In this document: positions 23,588 through 32,157 of the stretch, piece after piece
Layout: every line of letters starts with the position of its first letter
Position numbering within the stretch: position 1 is the first letter of the stretch
DNA from: Plantibacter sp. Leaf314
Lineage (GTDB): Bacteria; Actinomycetota; Actinomycetes; Actinomycetales; Microbacteriaceae
Direction: 5' to 3'
Assembly (NCBI RefSeq): GCF_001423185.1
Contig: NZ_LMOB01000001.1
Span: forward strand, 2,552,016-2,616,015
Length of the DNA: 64,000 nucleotides
Notes under the pieces: generated by a model
The model's input: only the letters and a program-made list of their open reading frames with translations
Told to the model about the DNA's origin: nothing
Databases searched by the model: none
Program-made: the position numbers and the translations under genes

Positions 23588-23633
23588 GCTCGCTCAGCTG
23601 GAGACGAACCGCTCGCTCAGCTGGAGACGAACC
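23588..23633 (+). repeat. 23-bp direct repeat, two copies, at a gene 3' end
   Basis: The unit starts GCTCGCTCAGCTGGAGACG and occurs at 23588-23610 and 23611-23633. The second copy holds the stop codon and last codons of the reverse-strand gene 23617-24042; the first copy repeats them just after the stop. Confidence 0.85.
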
Positions 23634-24042
23634 CCACGACGATCGCGACCACACCGATCGCCGCGATGATGAACGCCCAGAAGCGCACCGGGATGAAGAA
23701 CAGGGTCGAGCTCGGTCGGCTGTAGAGCTGTTCGCCGGTCTGCGGGTGGAGCACCGGGACGGCCTCCTGCTTCACCGTCAGGCCGTGCTCGTTGACGTAC
23801 GGCTGCGCGAGCTGCTGCCAGACGACGACCGGGCGCGGGGCGTCCAGCTTGGCCAGCGCGTACTTCCCGAAGGCCCAGCAGGCGACGGCGCCGAGGAGGA
23901 ATCCGATGCCGACGAAGACGCCCGTCTGCGGTGCGCTGTCGTCGAGATTCGGCACCGTGACCGCCTTGATGAGGAATCCGGCGCCGACGGAGAGGCCGAA
24001 GATGAGGAAGACGACGATGCCCCAGCGGGTCCAGATGATCAT
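23617..24042 (-). CDS. Three-helix membrane protein, unknown function
   Basis: The 141-residue protein has two N-terminal helices (TRWGIVVFLIFGLSVGAGFLIK and VGIGFLLGAVACWAFGKYAL). A cytoplasmic loop of about 50 residues follows (LDAPRPVVVWQQLAQPYVNEHGLTV...), then a last helix (FWAFIIAAIGVVAIVVGFV). The family is not recognised. The ATG at 24042 follows AGGAGG with good spacing. The end of the gene is part of a 23-bp direct repeat. No functional link to its neighbours is evident. Confidence 0.75.
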   Translation of the reverse strand: MIIWTRWGIVVFLIFGLSVGAGFLIKAVTVPNLDDSAPQTGVFVGIGFLLGAVACWAFGKYALAKLDAPRPVVVWQQLAQPYVNEHGLTVKQEAVPVLHPQTGEQLYSRPSSTLFFIPVRFWAFIIAAIGVVAIVVGFVSS

Positions 24043-24289
24043 GTGAGCTCCTCCTGAGGGGCGACGCCGGGTTCGGATGGCGCGGCGGCCGTCCGCGACG
24101 TCGTTCACGCTACCGTCGGCTCCTTCCCGGGGCGATGGGGAGCCCTGCCCATGCGCGGTGACGGCTGAGCTGCTGAGCCGCTGAACCGCTGTGGACGGCG
24201 CTGATCGCGCGATCATGCCCGCGATCGCCGGATACGCTGCTCTGAGAGAGCGGCGGACGGACGTCGTCAGGCGGGAGCCGGCAGCACTG

Positions 24290-25348
24290 GTGGGTAACGA
24301 CGACGAGAAGGCACGGGTCGCGACCATCTTCGACGTCGCGCGGCTCGCCGGTGTCTCACATCAGACGGTGTCGCGCGTGCTCAACGACCTCCCGAACGTG
24401 CGTCCTGCGACGCGGCTGCGGGTCGAGCAGGCGATCGCGCAGCTGCGGTACACGCCGTCGCAGGCGGCGCGTTCCCTCGTCACCCGGCGGTCGCGGACGA
24501 TCGGGCTCATCACGACCGGCGGGCCGGACTACGGGCCGTCGAGTACGGCGCTCGGCTTCAACGAGGCCGCGCGGGACGCCCGGTATGCGGTGAGCATGGC
24601 GAGCATGCTCGAGTCGGATCCGGCGTCGCTGCGGCAGGCGGTCGAGTTGTTGTTGCGGCAGAACGTGGAAGCCATCGTGCTCATCGCCGCACATCGCGAA
24701 GCGCTCGACGCGGTGCGTGGCATCGACCTGGGGGTTCCACTCGTCGCGGTCGAATCGAGTCGCCACGACGGGTTCCACAGTGTCTCCATCGACCAGTACC
24801 AGGGGGCACGGATCCTCGTGGAGCATCTCGTCGGGCTCGGGCACCGGCGGATCGTGCATCTTGCCGGACCGGCGGATTCGGTGGACGCCCTCGAGCGGGT
24901 GCGCGGGTGGCGGGATGCGCTGTCGCAGCACGGCCTTGTGGCTCGCGAGCCGCTCGTCGGGGACTGGACGCCGGCGAGCGGGTTCCGGTTGGGGCGGGAG
25001 CTCGTCGCGAGTCGGGGCGCCGGCGACGGTCCGACCGGTGCGGGGTCGTCGTTCACGGCGGTGTTCGCGGCGAACGACCAGATGGCGCTCGGCGTGATCC
25101 ACGCGCTGACCGAGCGCGGGATCCGGGTGCCGGACGACGTGAGTGTCGTAGGGTTCGACGACATTCCCGAGGCGGAGCATTTCGCGCCACCGTTGACGAC
25201 GATGCGGCAGGACTTCCCCGAGCTCGGCCGGACGATCATGTCGACACTGCTGGAGGTGCTGACCGAGGCCGACTCCGTCGGCACGGTGCGTTCGGTGCCG
25301 CGGCTCGTGGTGCGTGCGTCGACCGCCGAGGTGGGCGTCGCGCGCTGA
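24290..25348 (+). CDS. LacI-family transcriptional regulator
   Basis: The ~352-residue repressor has an N-terminal LacI helix-turn-helix (TIFDVARLAGVSHQTVSRVLNDLPNVRPATRLRVEQAIAQL) with hinge helix YTPSQAARSLVTRRSRTIGLI. A periplasmic-binding-like sugar domain follows (LIAAHR, GHRRIVHLAGP, AVFAANDQMALGVIHALTERG, VSVVGFDDIPEAEHFAPPLTTMRQD). GTG 24290 places the DNA-binding helix about 10 residues in, as usual; ATG 24191 or 24215 would add an untypical extension. No sugar transport genes adjoin it, so its target is unknown. Many third-position and strand features differ little from neighbours. Confidence 0.85.
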   Translation: MGNDDEKARVATIFDVARLAGVSHQTVSRVLNDLPNVRPATRLRVEQAIAQLRYTPSQAARSLVTRRSRTIGLITTGGPDYGPSSTALGFNEAARDARYAVSMASMLESDPASLRQAVELLLRQNVEAIVLIAAHREALDAVRGIDLGVPLVAVESSRHDGFHSVSIDQYQGARILVEHLVGLGHRRIVHLAGPADSVDALERVRGWRDALSQHGLVAREPLVGDWTPASGFRLGRELVASRGAGDGPTGAGSSFTAVFAANDQMALGVIHALTERGIRVPDDVSVVGFDDIPEAEHFAPPLTTMRQDFPELGRTIMSTLLEVLTEADSVGTVRSVPRLVVRASTAEVGVAR

Positions 25349-25367
25349 GGGCTGACGGCGACCACCA

Positions 25368-25442
25368 CTGGTCCCTGGGCGCAACCCTGGTCCCTGAGTG
25401 CAGCGCTGGTCCTTGAGTGCAGCGCCGGTCCTTGAGCGCAAC
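25368..25442 (+). repeat. 19-bp tandem repeat, four copies
   Basis: The unit CTGGTCCCTGAGTGCAGCG, with 1-4 changes per copy, repeats at 25368, 25387, 25406 and 25425 (the last 18 bp). It leads directly into an REP element at 25445 whose first bases (GGTCCCTGAGC) match the unit, so the array may have grown from an REP end. Confidence 0.8.
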
Positions 25443-25444
25443 CT

Positions 25445-25597
25445 GGTCCCTGAGCTTGTCGAAGGGCGTGGAGGTGGTGCGTGTGCCCTTCGACAGGCTC
25501 ACGGACCGGGTGGTCCGGTTTCGGAGAGCGGCTCCGTTCCCTCTGGGCAGTGCTGGTCCGTGGCTGGTCGTCTCCGGTCCCTGAGCTTGTCGAAGGG
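25445..25597. repeat. REP-like elements (three copies)
   Basis: Copies of the element with core CCTTCGACAAGCTCAGGGAC lie at 25445-25466 (reverse complement), 25486-25507 (forward, one change) and 25576-25597 (reverse complement). The first two face each other and can form a cruciform or transcript hairpin. The gap 25349-25634 holds nothing else that looks coding. Confidence 0.85.
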
Positions 25598-25634
25598 CGG
25601 CGTGGGCGGCGCGTGGGCGGACGGGTGCCATGTG

Positions 25635-27125
25635 TCAGGCGGCGAGGCGGATGCGTCCGCCGCGGATGGGGGTTTGGTGTCGGTCGATGGTGCCGGGTGG
25701 GATGAACCAGGGCACGCCGTCGCGCACCTGGATGTTCCAGTGGTCGTCGTGGATGCGGTGGTGGTGGAAGGGGCAGAGGAGGATGCCGTTGTCGAGGTCG
25801 GTGGGGCCGCCTGCTGACCACCAGGTGAGGTGGTGGGCTTCAGTGAAGGATGGTGGGTGGGTGCAGCCGGTCCAGGCGCAGCCGCCGTCTCGTTCGGCGA
25901 GGGCGAGTTTCTGGGCGCGGGAGAACAAGCGGGCACCCATACCGAGGTCGAGGACCTGGGAGGGTCCGCCGAGGACCATGGGGATGAGTTTCGCGTCCGC
26001 GGCGAGGCGGCGGAGGGCGCCTGCGCCGATGGGTTCTTCGATGCTGTCGATGGTGGCTGCGCCGAGGCCGGTTTCGAGGGTGTCGTGGTCGACGCGGATG
26101 ACGACGGACACGGGTGCGAGCTCGGTGGCGGCACCACTGCAGCCGGCCGTGTGGCGGAAGATCTCGGTGAGCGCGATCGCTCGGCGCCGGTCGGTGGGGA
26201 TCACCGACAGGCCCTCCGGCATGGGTGTGCCGGAACCGTCAAGCTGATCGCCGGCGGTGTCGGTGTCCACGAAGGACGGTCGACGGATCGCGGCGCCGAC
26301 GAGGGCGTCGAGGCCGGCGCGGACGAACGCGGCGCTTTCGGGGGCGAGTTCGGCGCGGAGGAGCGTCATGCCGGAGGGGAGCTCTCGGAGGGTGGCGCGT
26401 TCGGCTCGGCGGAGGAGTTCGTCGCGGGGTTCCCGGCCGTCCTGGTCGAGGCGGGTGCGGACGAGCTTCGCGATCCGGACGACATCCTGCAAAGGTGCGT
26501 GCGCGGCGTGCTCGACCGCGATGACCGACGCCGCTTGGAGTTCGACGGTGGCGCAGATGCGGCCCGCGTTGCGCAGTTCGCGGACGATGACCGCCGCCCC
26601 GTCGACGCTGAGCGGGGCGGGCACCGTGCCAGCAGCCTCGGCCTGAGCGGGCCCGGCACCGTCCGTTTCGGCAGAGACGGAGGAATCGTCGGCGGCTGGT
26701 GTCGCCTCGAGGGCGGCGGCGATGTCCGGGAACGGACACTCCTCCAGCTCGCCGAGGAGCCCGCGGGGTTGGGTGATCGCGGCGCCGACCTCAGCAATGA
26801 CCGAACCACGGGCACGTGCCACCCGCCACCGCTCCGACACCATCACGCCAGGGTTGGCGTAGCCGGCCGCCCGGACGAGGTTCCCGTCGCGGCCCGTCGG
26901 CGACGGACGAAGCGCGATCGCCCCGGTCACCCGCGCGGCCAGGACCTCGACCGCGTGATGCACGGCACCGAGTTCGTCGAGGACGCGGAACAGTGCCTCA
27001 CCGTTCATGTTCTCGAGCTGCTCGGCGACACCCGTCCCGGCACGGATCGCGTCGAGCGCACCGTTCCACGCGGCATCGAACCCCGCCGCGGCGGCGGCGA
27101 GGGGGTTCGGTGCGGTGCTGGTCAT
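25635..27125 (-). CDS. DUF222 / HNH endonuclease (13E12-type)
   Basis: The 496-residue protein has an N-terminal helical DUF222 region (residues ~20-390) and a C-terminal HNH nuclease. The HNH part reads CAWTGCTHPPSFTEAHHLTW...DLDNGILLCPFHHHRIHDDHW, with two zinc-type Cys, the HH pair, the central Asn and the last His all present. This family is multi-copy in actinobacteria (13E12 repeat proteins of mycobacteria) and its role is unclear; it may be selfish or mobile. REP-like repeats flank both ends. ATG 27125 was chosen, with GGATGG upstream; ATG 27137 is equally possible. Residues ~155-175 are an acidic/alanine linker. Confidence 0.88.
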   Translation of the reverse strand: MTSTAPNPLAAAAAGFDAAWNGALDAIRAGTGVAEQLENMNGEALFRVLDELGAVHHAVEVLAARVTGAIALRPSPTGRDGNLVRAAGYANPGVMVSERWRVARARGSVIAEVGAAITQPRGLLGELEECPFPDIAAALEATPAADDSSVSAETDGAGPAQAEAAGTVPAPLSVDGAAVIVRELRNAGRICATVELQAASVIAVEHAAHAPLQDVVRIAKLVRTRLDQDGREPRDELLRRAERATLRELPSGMTLLRAELAPESAAFVRAGLDALVGAAIRRPSFVDTDTAGDQLDGSGTPMPEGLSVIPTDRRRAIALTEIFRHTAGCSGAATELAPVSVVIRVDHDTLETGLGAATIDSIEEPIGAGALRRLAADAKLIPMVLGGPSQVLDLGMGARLFSRAQKLALAERDGGCAWTGCTHPPSFTEAHHLTWWSAGGPTDLDNGILLCPFHHHRIHDDHWNIQVRDGVPWFIPPGTIDRHQTPIRGGRIRLAA

Positions 27126-27242
27126 GGTTCCATCCAAACACGGACCACTGACACTGGAACGGGTGCGGAATATCCTTTTGATCAGGGTATTTATCCGACA
27201 GATGGGGTCTGGTCATGGGCGCTTCGACTGGCCAAGAGATCG
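27126..27242. other. A/T-richer intergenic stretch upstream of the HNH gene
   Basis: The sequence around 27165-27200 (AATATCCTTTTGATCAGGG) is clearly poorer in GC than the rest of the window and should hold the HNH promoter on the reverse strand. No certain -10/-35 pair or coding frame is visible. Confidence 0.4.
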
Positions 27243-27451
27243 CCCTTCGACAAGCTCAGGGACCGGGGTTCTGCGGTGGATGCGGCGGCCGGGAGCGTCC
27301 TGAGGTCGGAGTCGGACCCCGGCAAAGCCGTTCACCGGGGTCCCCTTCGACAGGCTCAGGGACGGAGGGTGCCCCTCGACAGGCTCGGGAACCGGGAGTG
27401 CGCTCCGGCAGGCTCAGGGACCGGGAATGCCCTTCGGCAAGCTCAGGGACC
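27243..27451 (+). repeat. REP-like element cluster (five copies)
   Basis: Forward copies of the CCTTCGACAAGCTCAGGGAC family lie at 27243-27264, 27343-27363, 27372-27393, 27403-27424 and 27430-27451. The first two are close to consensus and the next three carry several changes, which suggests repeated insertion or local amplification followed by decay. The whole gap 27126-27525 lacks a credible gene. Confidence 0.85.
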
Positions 27452-27513
27452 GGCGCACCCTGCGACGGATCCGGCGACCGGGAACGCCCTTCGGCTGGTG
27501 CCGTGCCCGGGCG

Positions 27514-27519
27514 TACACT
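27514..27519 (+). promoter_or_regulatory. -10 box for leaderless SnoaL-like gene
   Basis: TACACT is followed by 6 nt and ATG 27526. Confidence 0.6.
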
Positions 27520-27525
27520 CCCCGC

Positions 27526-27861
27526 ATGCGTTCATCGGCGATCGACACGGTTCTCGCGCTCATGCGGGCCTTCCACGAGCAGGACCGGGCCGCGGCCGAG
27601 GCGCTCATCCACGCGGACTTCGTCTTCACCAGCCCACAGGACGATCACCTCGACCGTGCCGCCTGGTTCGAGCGCTGCTTCCCGAGCGCCGACCACTTCG
27701 ACGCCCCGAGTGTCACGCTGCAGATCGTCGAGACCGACGGCATCGTCCTCCGCCGGTACGAGTACGTCGTCGACGGCACGACCTTCCGGAACGTGGAGGC
27801 GACCCGCGTGATCGACGGCGCCGTGCGCGAGGTAGAGGTGTACTTCGGCGGTGCCGCCTGA
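27526..27861 (+). CDS. SnoaL-like / NTF2-fold protein
   Basis: The 111-residue protein has the NTF2-like pattern. An N-terminal helix (IDTVLALMRAFHEQDRAAAEALIHADFVFTSP) is followed by a loop with DHLDRAAWFERCFPSADHF and a curved sheet (LQIVETDGIVLRRYEYVVDG, VREVEVYFG). Proteins of this fold are small enzymes or ligand binders; the reaction is unknown. The start is fixed by TACACT 6 nt upstream; the frame further upstream consists of REP repeats and is not part of the gene. Confidence 0.8.
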   Translation: MRSSAIDTVLALMRAFHEQDRAAAEALIHADFVFTSPQDDHLDRAAWFERCFPSADHFDAPSVTLQIVETDGIVLRRYEYVVDGTTFRNVEATRVIDGAVREVEVYFGGAA

Positions 27862-27981
27862 GATTCAGCCGGAGTCGGGGCCGCGTGCCATCTGCCTCGG
27901 GCGGGACCGACTGACGGGGTCCGCTTCCGCTGATATTCGGTACGCTGATGCCGTAGCATTCGCCGACGAAGGAGAACCCGC

Positions 27982-28632
27982 ATGCCCGTGCCCTCAGCCA
28001 ACCCGCCCGTCGAGCGTCGGTCCCTCCGCGAGGTCGCGGTCGAGCGCATCCGCACCGCCATCTTCGACGGCACGCTGGAGCCCGGCGAGCACCTCAACGA
28101 CGGCGAACTCCAGTCCTGGCTCGGCATCTCCCGCACCCCCATCCGCGAAGCGCTCAACGACCTCGCCCGCGTCGGCCTCATCGAGATGGCCGCCCAGCGC
28201 TACACCCGCGTCGCCCTGCCGGACCCCGCTCAGCGCACCGAGGTCATGCAGACCCTCGGCGCCATGCTCGGCGGCATCGTCCGCGTCACCGTCCCCGGCC
28301 TCGGCTCGACACAGAAGAAGGCACTCGTCCGCTCGATCAACCAGGTGATCGTCGTCGTCGAGCAGCGCGACATGGCCGAGCACGGACGTCTCAGCTGGGA
28401 GCTCTTCGACGCCTTCATCACCGCGTGCCCGAACGCCACCCTCGTCGCGGCGACGAAGGACATCATCGATGGCCTCACCTACCGGTCGTCCGCGACCCGC
28501 ACCGAGGAGACGACCGACTGGGCCGCGAAGGAACAGGGCTACCCGGAGCTCCGCAAGGCGGTCGAGGCCGGCGACGCGATCGCCGCCGAGCTCGCGGTCG
28601 AGAACATCTTCCGGCTGTCCGCCCAGCTGTAG
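27982..28632 (+). CDS. GntR-family transcriptional regulator (FCD-type)
   Basis: The 216-residue regulator has an N-terminal winged helix (residues ~12-75: RSLREVAVERIRTAIFDGTLEPGEHLNDGELQSWLGISRTPIREALNDLARVGLIEM). A helical C-terminal domain follows that looks like FCD, though without an obvious full set of metal-binding histidines. The ATG follows GAAGGAG at a good distance. A TACGCT box lies near 27941. No adjacent operon shows an obvious target; the amino acid permease downstream is on the other strand. Confidence 0.85.
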   Translation: MPVPSANPPVERRSLREVAVERIRTAIFDGTLEPGEHLNDGELQSWLGISRTPIREALNDLARVGLIEMAAQRYTRVALPDPAQRTEVMQTLGAMLGGIVRVTVPGLGSTQKKALVRSINQVIVVVEQRDMAEHGRLSWELFDAFITACPNATLVAATKDIIDGLTYRSSATRTEETTDWAAKEQGYPELRKAVEAGDAIAAELAVENIFRLSAQL

Positions 28633-28639
28633 CGGGCCG

Positions 28640-28710
28640 CCCTTCGACAGGCTCAGGGACCGGGGCAGTCTCAGGGACTGGGGCGAGGCCCTTCGACAGG
28701 CTCAGGGACC
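28640..28710 (+). repeat. REP-like elements (two copies plus a fragment)
   Basis: Full copies with core CCTTCGACAGGCTCAGGGAC lie at 28640-28661 and 28689-28710. Between them GCAGTCTCAGGGACTGGGGC is a partial copy. They fill the space between two convergent genes. Confidence 0.85.
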
Positions 28711-28718
28711 GGAACCGC

Positions 28719-29969
28719 TCACCGAGTCTGTCGACGGACCATGATCGCCCGCCCGGCGAACCCGAGCAAGACCACCGCGCTCCCGACGGCGACGGACGCC
28801 GGGGGCAGCGTGCCCATCAGCAGCACGCACCCGGCCGTACCCACCACGCTGACCGCCCGCGGATACCGTCGATGTGCACTCGTCTGCCGCAGCGCCGCGA
28901 CGTTCGCGACCACGTAGTACAGCAGGACGCCGAACGAGGAGAAGCCGATCGCGCTCCGGAGGTCGACGAGCAGCACGAGCACGATGACGACGGCGCCCGC
29001 GAGCAGTTCTGCGCGGTACGGGGTCGCGAAGCGGGGGTGTACGGCGTCGAGCCACCGCGGGAGGTCGCCGGTCCTCGCCATCGCGAACGCGGTCCGACCC
29101 ACGCCGGCGAACACGGCGAGCAGTGCACCCAGACAGGCGGCCGCCGCTCCGACCCGTACGAGCGTCGTCGCCCACGGCCACCCGTTCGCCTCCACCACGG
29201 CCGCCAGTGGTCGTGACGCCTGGGCCAGACCGTCGGCACCGAGGGTGAGCAACGCCACCACGGCCACGCCCGCGTAGACCACCACCGCCACGGCGAACGC
29301 GATGCCGATGGCCCGCGGGATCGTCCGGGCCGGGTCACGGACCTCCTCGCCGAGGGTCGCGATGCGGGCGTACCCGGCGAAGGCGAAGAACAGCAGACCG
29401 GCGGACTGCAGCACGGCGAGCGGCCCGGCATCGAACCCGAGCGACGCGGAACCGGTCACGCCCGCCGCCGGCCCGAACACCCCGGAGGCGACGACCACGG
29501 CGAGCACGAGCAGGACACCCACGACGATCACGCGAGTCGCCGTCGCCGTGCGGGTCACGCCCAGGCAGTTGGTCACGACCACCAGGGCGACCGCCACCGC
29601 CGCGACCGGCCGACTCCACTCGGCGGGCGCGGCGTAGGCGGCGAAGGCGACGGCCATCGCCGCGGCGCTCGCGGTCTTCCCGATCACGAAGCTCCACCCG
29701 GCGGCGAACCCCCACCACGGCCCGATGAGTTCGCGACCGTAGACGTAGCTGCCGCCGGCCGAGGGCAGCTGGGCGGCGAGTTGCGCCGACGACATCGCGT
29801 TGCAGCAGGCGACGACCGCGGCGATCAGGAGTCCGATGAGCAGGCCGGCACCCGCCACCTGGGCGGCCGGCTGGAACACCGCGAACACGCCGGCGCCCAT
29901 CATCGAACCGAGGCCGATGAACACGGCGGCGCTGGTGCCGAGTCGTCGCTGCAGTCCGGGGGCGCTCAC
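28719..29969 (-). CDS. APC-family amino acid permease
   Basis: The 416-residue protein has about 12 transmembrane helices. It shows the APC signatures GLGSMMGAGVFAVFQPAAQVAGAG in helix 1 and LLFFAFAGYARIATLGEEVRDPARTIPRAIG in helix 6, which line the substrate site. It is likely a proton-coupled amino acid or amine importer or exchanger. The start is GTG 29969, 6 nt after a TAGCGT box. It is somewhat shorter than many APC members (420-480 residues). REP elements lie directly after its 3' end. Confidence 0.87.
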   Translation of the reverse strand: MSAPGLQRRLGTSAAVFIGLGSMMGAGVFAVFQPAAQVAGAGLLIGLLIAAVVACCNAMSSAQLAAQLPSAGGSYVYGRELIGPWWGFAAGWSFVIGKTASAAAMAVAFAAYAAPAEWSRPVAAVAVALVVVTNCLGVTRTATATRVIVVGVLLVLAVVVASGVFGPAAGVTGSASLGFDAGPLAVLQSAGLLFFAFAGYARIATLGEEVRDPARTIPRAIGIAFAVAVVVYAGVAVVALLTLGADGLAQASRPLAAVVEANGWPWATTLVRVGAAAACLGALLAVFAGVGRTAFAMARTGDLPRWLDAVHPRFATPYRAELLAGAVVIVLVLLVDLRSAIGFSSFGVLLYYVVANVAALRQTSAHRRYPRAVSVVGTAGCVLLMGTLPPASVAVGSAVVLLGFAGRAIMVRRQTR

Positions 29970-29975
29970 CCGATC

Positions 29976-29981
29976 ACGCTA
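29976..29981 (-). promoter_or_regulatory. -10 box for leaderless APC permease gene
   Basis: On the reverse strand TAGCGT ends 6 nt before GTG 29969. Confidence 0.55.
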
Positions 29982-30025
29982 GCGGGGTCTGGTGAACACC
30001 AGGGTCTGCGTGGAGAACGCGTCGA

Positions 30026-32026
30026 TCACTGGCCTCGCCGGATGACCGTCTGCCGCAGGACGCGCAGCAGGCCGAGGAATCCGAGGAAGCCGATGAACGC
30101 GGCGATGAGGTCGAAGATGCGGAGTCCGCCCGGCAGGGTCGGGCCCGCACCCGTCACGACGAGGACCACGGCGATCACCATGGCGGCGATCGAGATCAAC
30201 GTGCCGACGATCTCCGCCGTCACCCCCTGGACGAGTCCCTTCGCGGGTTCGTCGGCGAGGCCCTTCAAGGTCACCCCCACTGTGCCCTGCTCGAGTCCGG
30301 ACAGGAGCGCGTCGAGTCGGCGCGGCAGGTTGCGTGCCAGCGCGGCCGACACCGCGGCCTGGGCCTGCAACGTCACGGCCGTCTGGCGGATCGACCGGGC
30401 ACGCCGGAGCAGTCGCGGCACCATGGGCAGCGCCTGCTCGAACATGTCGAAGTCCGGGTCCAGTGCCTTGAGGCACCCCTCGAGGGTCGCGAAGCTGCGG
30501 AACGCGGCCGCGAGGTCGCCGGGCAGGGCGATGTGGTGCTGGCGGATGACGTCCAGGAGACGGCTGAAGATCGAACCGTCGCCGCCCGGGCGGTGTCGTT
30601 CGGTGGTGATGACGATGCCCACGTCGTGGCGGAGGGCGTCGAGGTCGGCGTCCTCCGGCAGGTCCACGATGAGGAGGAGCGCGTCGGTCGCGGCGATGTC
30701 GTCCTCGCTGACGGTGGCGAGCATCACCGCGGTGAGCCGCTGACGTTGGCTGCGCTCGATGACACCGACGGCGCCGAAGTCGATGAGGCCGAGCGAGCCG
30801 TCCTCGCGGAGGATGACGTTCCCCGGGTGCAGGTCGGCGTGGAAGACGCCGTGCACGAGGATCTGCTCGAGCACGACCTCCATGAGCCCTGTTGCGAGTG
30901 CCCGCCGTTCCTCCAACGGGATGGTCGCGATGCGCTCGCGGGCGCGGCTGAGGGGGAGCCCGTCGACGAGGTCCATGGTGAGTAGCCGGGCGCCCGACGC
31001 CGCCGGGTAGACGCGCGGGACGGTGATCCGGACGCCGTCGTCGTGCTCGTCGCGCCGCTTCAGGGTGCTGCGGATCATCTCCACGTTGCGGGCTTCGATC
31101 CGGTAGTCGAGCTCCTCGAGGAGGGTCGAGGTGAACGCTCGGGCGACGGAGGCGAGACGCAGGTCCTGCCCGAACTTCGTGTGCGTCTCGGCGCGCTCGG
31201 CCAGGCGGACGACGATGTCGGCGTCGGCCTCGACCTGCACCCGAGCGGCGGGACGCTGGACCTTCACGACCACGGGCGTGCCGTCGAGGAGTTCAGCGGT
31301 GTGCACCTGGGCCACGGAGGCGGCGGCGAGCGGTTCGGAGTCGATGGACGCGAACACCGTGTCGATCGGGGCACCGAGTTCGGTCTCGATGACGACCTCG
31401 ACCTCGTGCCACGGCAGCGTCGTCGCCTCCGACTGCAGGGAGGCGAGGGCGCTGAGGTAGGGCTCCGGCACGAGGTCACGGCGTGTGGACAGCACCTGCC
31501 CGAGCTTTACGAAGGTGACGCCGGAGTCGTTGATCGTCGCGATGATCGCATTGGCGCGCTGCTCGCTCGTGGTGAGTTCCAGCTGCACGCGGGATCGGCC
31601 GTGCACGAGCCAGCCGGCGCCGTGACGCGAGGCGATCGTGAGGATCTGGAGGTAGCGGCGGGTGCGGCGACGGCGCCGGATCGCCGAGCGGACCACGTCG
31701 ATCGGGTTCATCAACGGGCGGGTGGGGATGATCACCTCGATGGCGACGAGGACACCGAGACCCAGGGCGAAGATCCAGCCGATCGCGAGGAGGGCGACGG
31801 CGATCGCGGCGAACGCGGCACGGGCGTCGTCGACCTGGCCGTCCTGGAGGAGGCCGGTCTGCTGGACGAGCCAGCTGGCGAACGGGGGACCGGTGACGAA
31901 CACCACCAGGCCGACGACGATGCTGCGCGGCCAGCCGACGGGGGCATCGAGCACGCGACGGGCGGCGAATCCGAGGAGGAGCGCGGAGACGATCGCCAGC
32001 ACGATGGTGAGCGCATCAGTCAGCAT
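30026..32026 (-). CDS. UbiB/AarF-type atypical protein kinase (ADCK-like)
   Basis: The 666-residue membrane protein has three N-terminal helices (residues ~1-100). A UbiB kinase-like domain follows with FVKLGQVLSTRRDLVP (the KxGQ motif), PLAAASVAQVHTAEL (the Ala-rich loop replacing the P-loop), VVKVQRP, HADLHPGNVIL and DFGAVG. Two hydrophobic helices close the C-terminus (GTLISIAAMVIAVVLVVTG and DLIAAFIGFLGFLGLL). UbiB proteins support isoprenoid-quinone or lipid metabolism, and in actinobacteria menaquinone rather than ubiquinone would be the quinone. Here that is inference. All catalytic motifs look intact. Confidence 0.88.
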   Translation of the reverse strand: MLTDALTIVLAIVSALLLGFAARRVLDAPVGWPRSIVVGLVVFVTGPPFASWLVQQTGLLQDGQVDDARAAFAAIAVALLAIGWIFALGLGVLVAIEVIIPTRPLMNPIDVVRSAIRRRRRTRRYLQILTIASRHGAGWLVHGRSRVQLELTTSEQRANAIIATINDSGVTFVKLGQVLSTRRDLVPEPYLSALASLQSEATTLPWHEVEVVIETELGAPIDTVFASIDSEPLAAASVAQVHTAELLDGTPVVVKVQRPAARVQVEADADIVVRLAERAETHTKFGQDLRLASVARAFTSTLLEELDYRIEARNVEMIRSTLKRRDEHDDGVRITVPRVYPAASGARLLTMDLVDGLPLSRARERIATIPLEERRALATGLMEVVLEQILVHGVFHADLHPGNVILREDGSLGLIDFGAVGVIERSQRQRLTAVMLATVSEDDIAATDALLLIVDLPEDADLDALRHDVGIVITTERHRPGGDGSIFSRLLDVIRQHHIALPGDLAAAFRSFATLEGCLKALDPDFDMFEQALPMVPRLLRRARSIRQTAVTLQAQAAVSAALARNLPRRLDALLSGLEQGTVGVTLKGLADEPAKGLVQGVTAEIVGTLISIAAMVIAVVLVVTGAGPTLPGGLRIFDLIAAFIGFLGFLGLLRVLRQTVIRRGQ

Positions 32027-32157
32027 CCGGCATCCCCTCGTCGGTCGAGCGGTCGACTCGCCCCGTCCGCCAGCGTATCCGGCCGAGCTGAGCGCGCGCG
32101 AGCGGTCGTCGCTCGTCTACATTCGACTCACCACCCGAGCCGATCATCGGAGTCCGC

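Noticed and set aside
25635..27125. Group II intron or intein homing unit because of the HNH motif
   Set aside because: The nuclease is a stand-alone DUF222/HNH protein with no reverse transcriptase, intein splice residues or interrupted host gene.
27427..27525. N-terminal extension of the SnoaL-like protein
   Set aside because: The upstream frame is REP repeat DNA, and TACACT lies 6 nt before ATG 27526.
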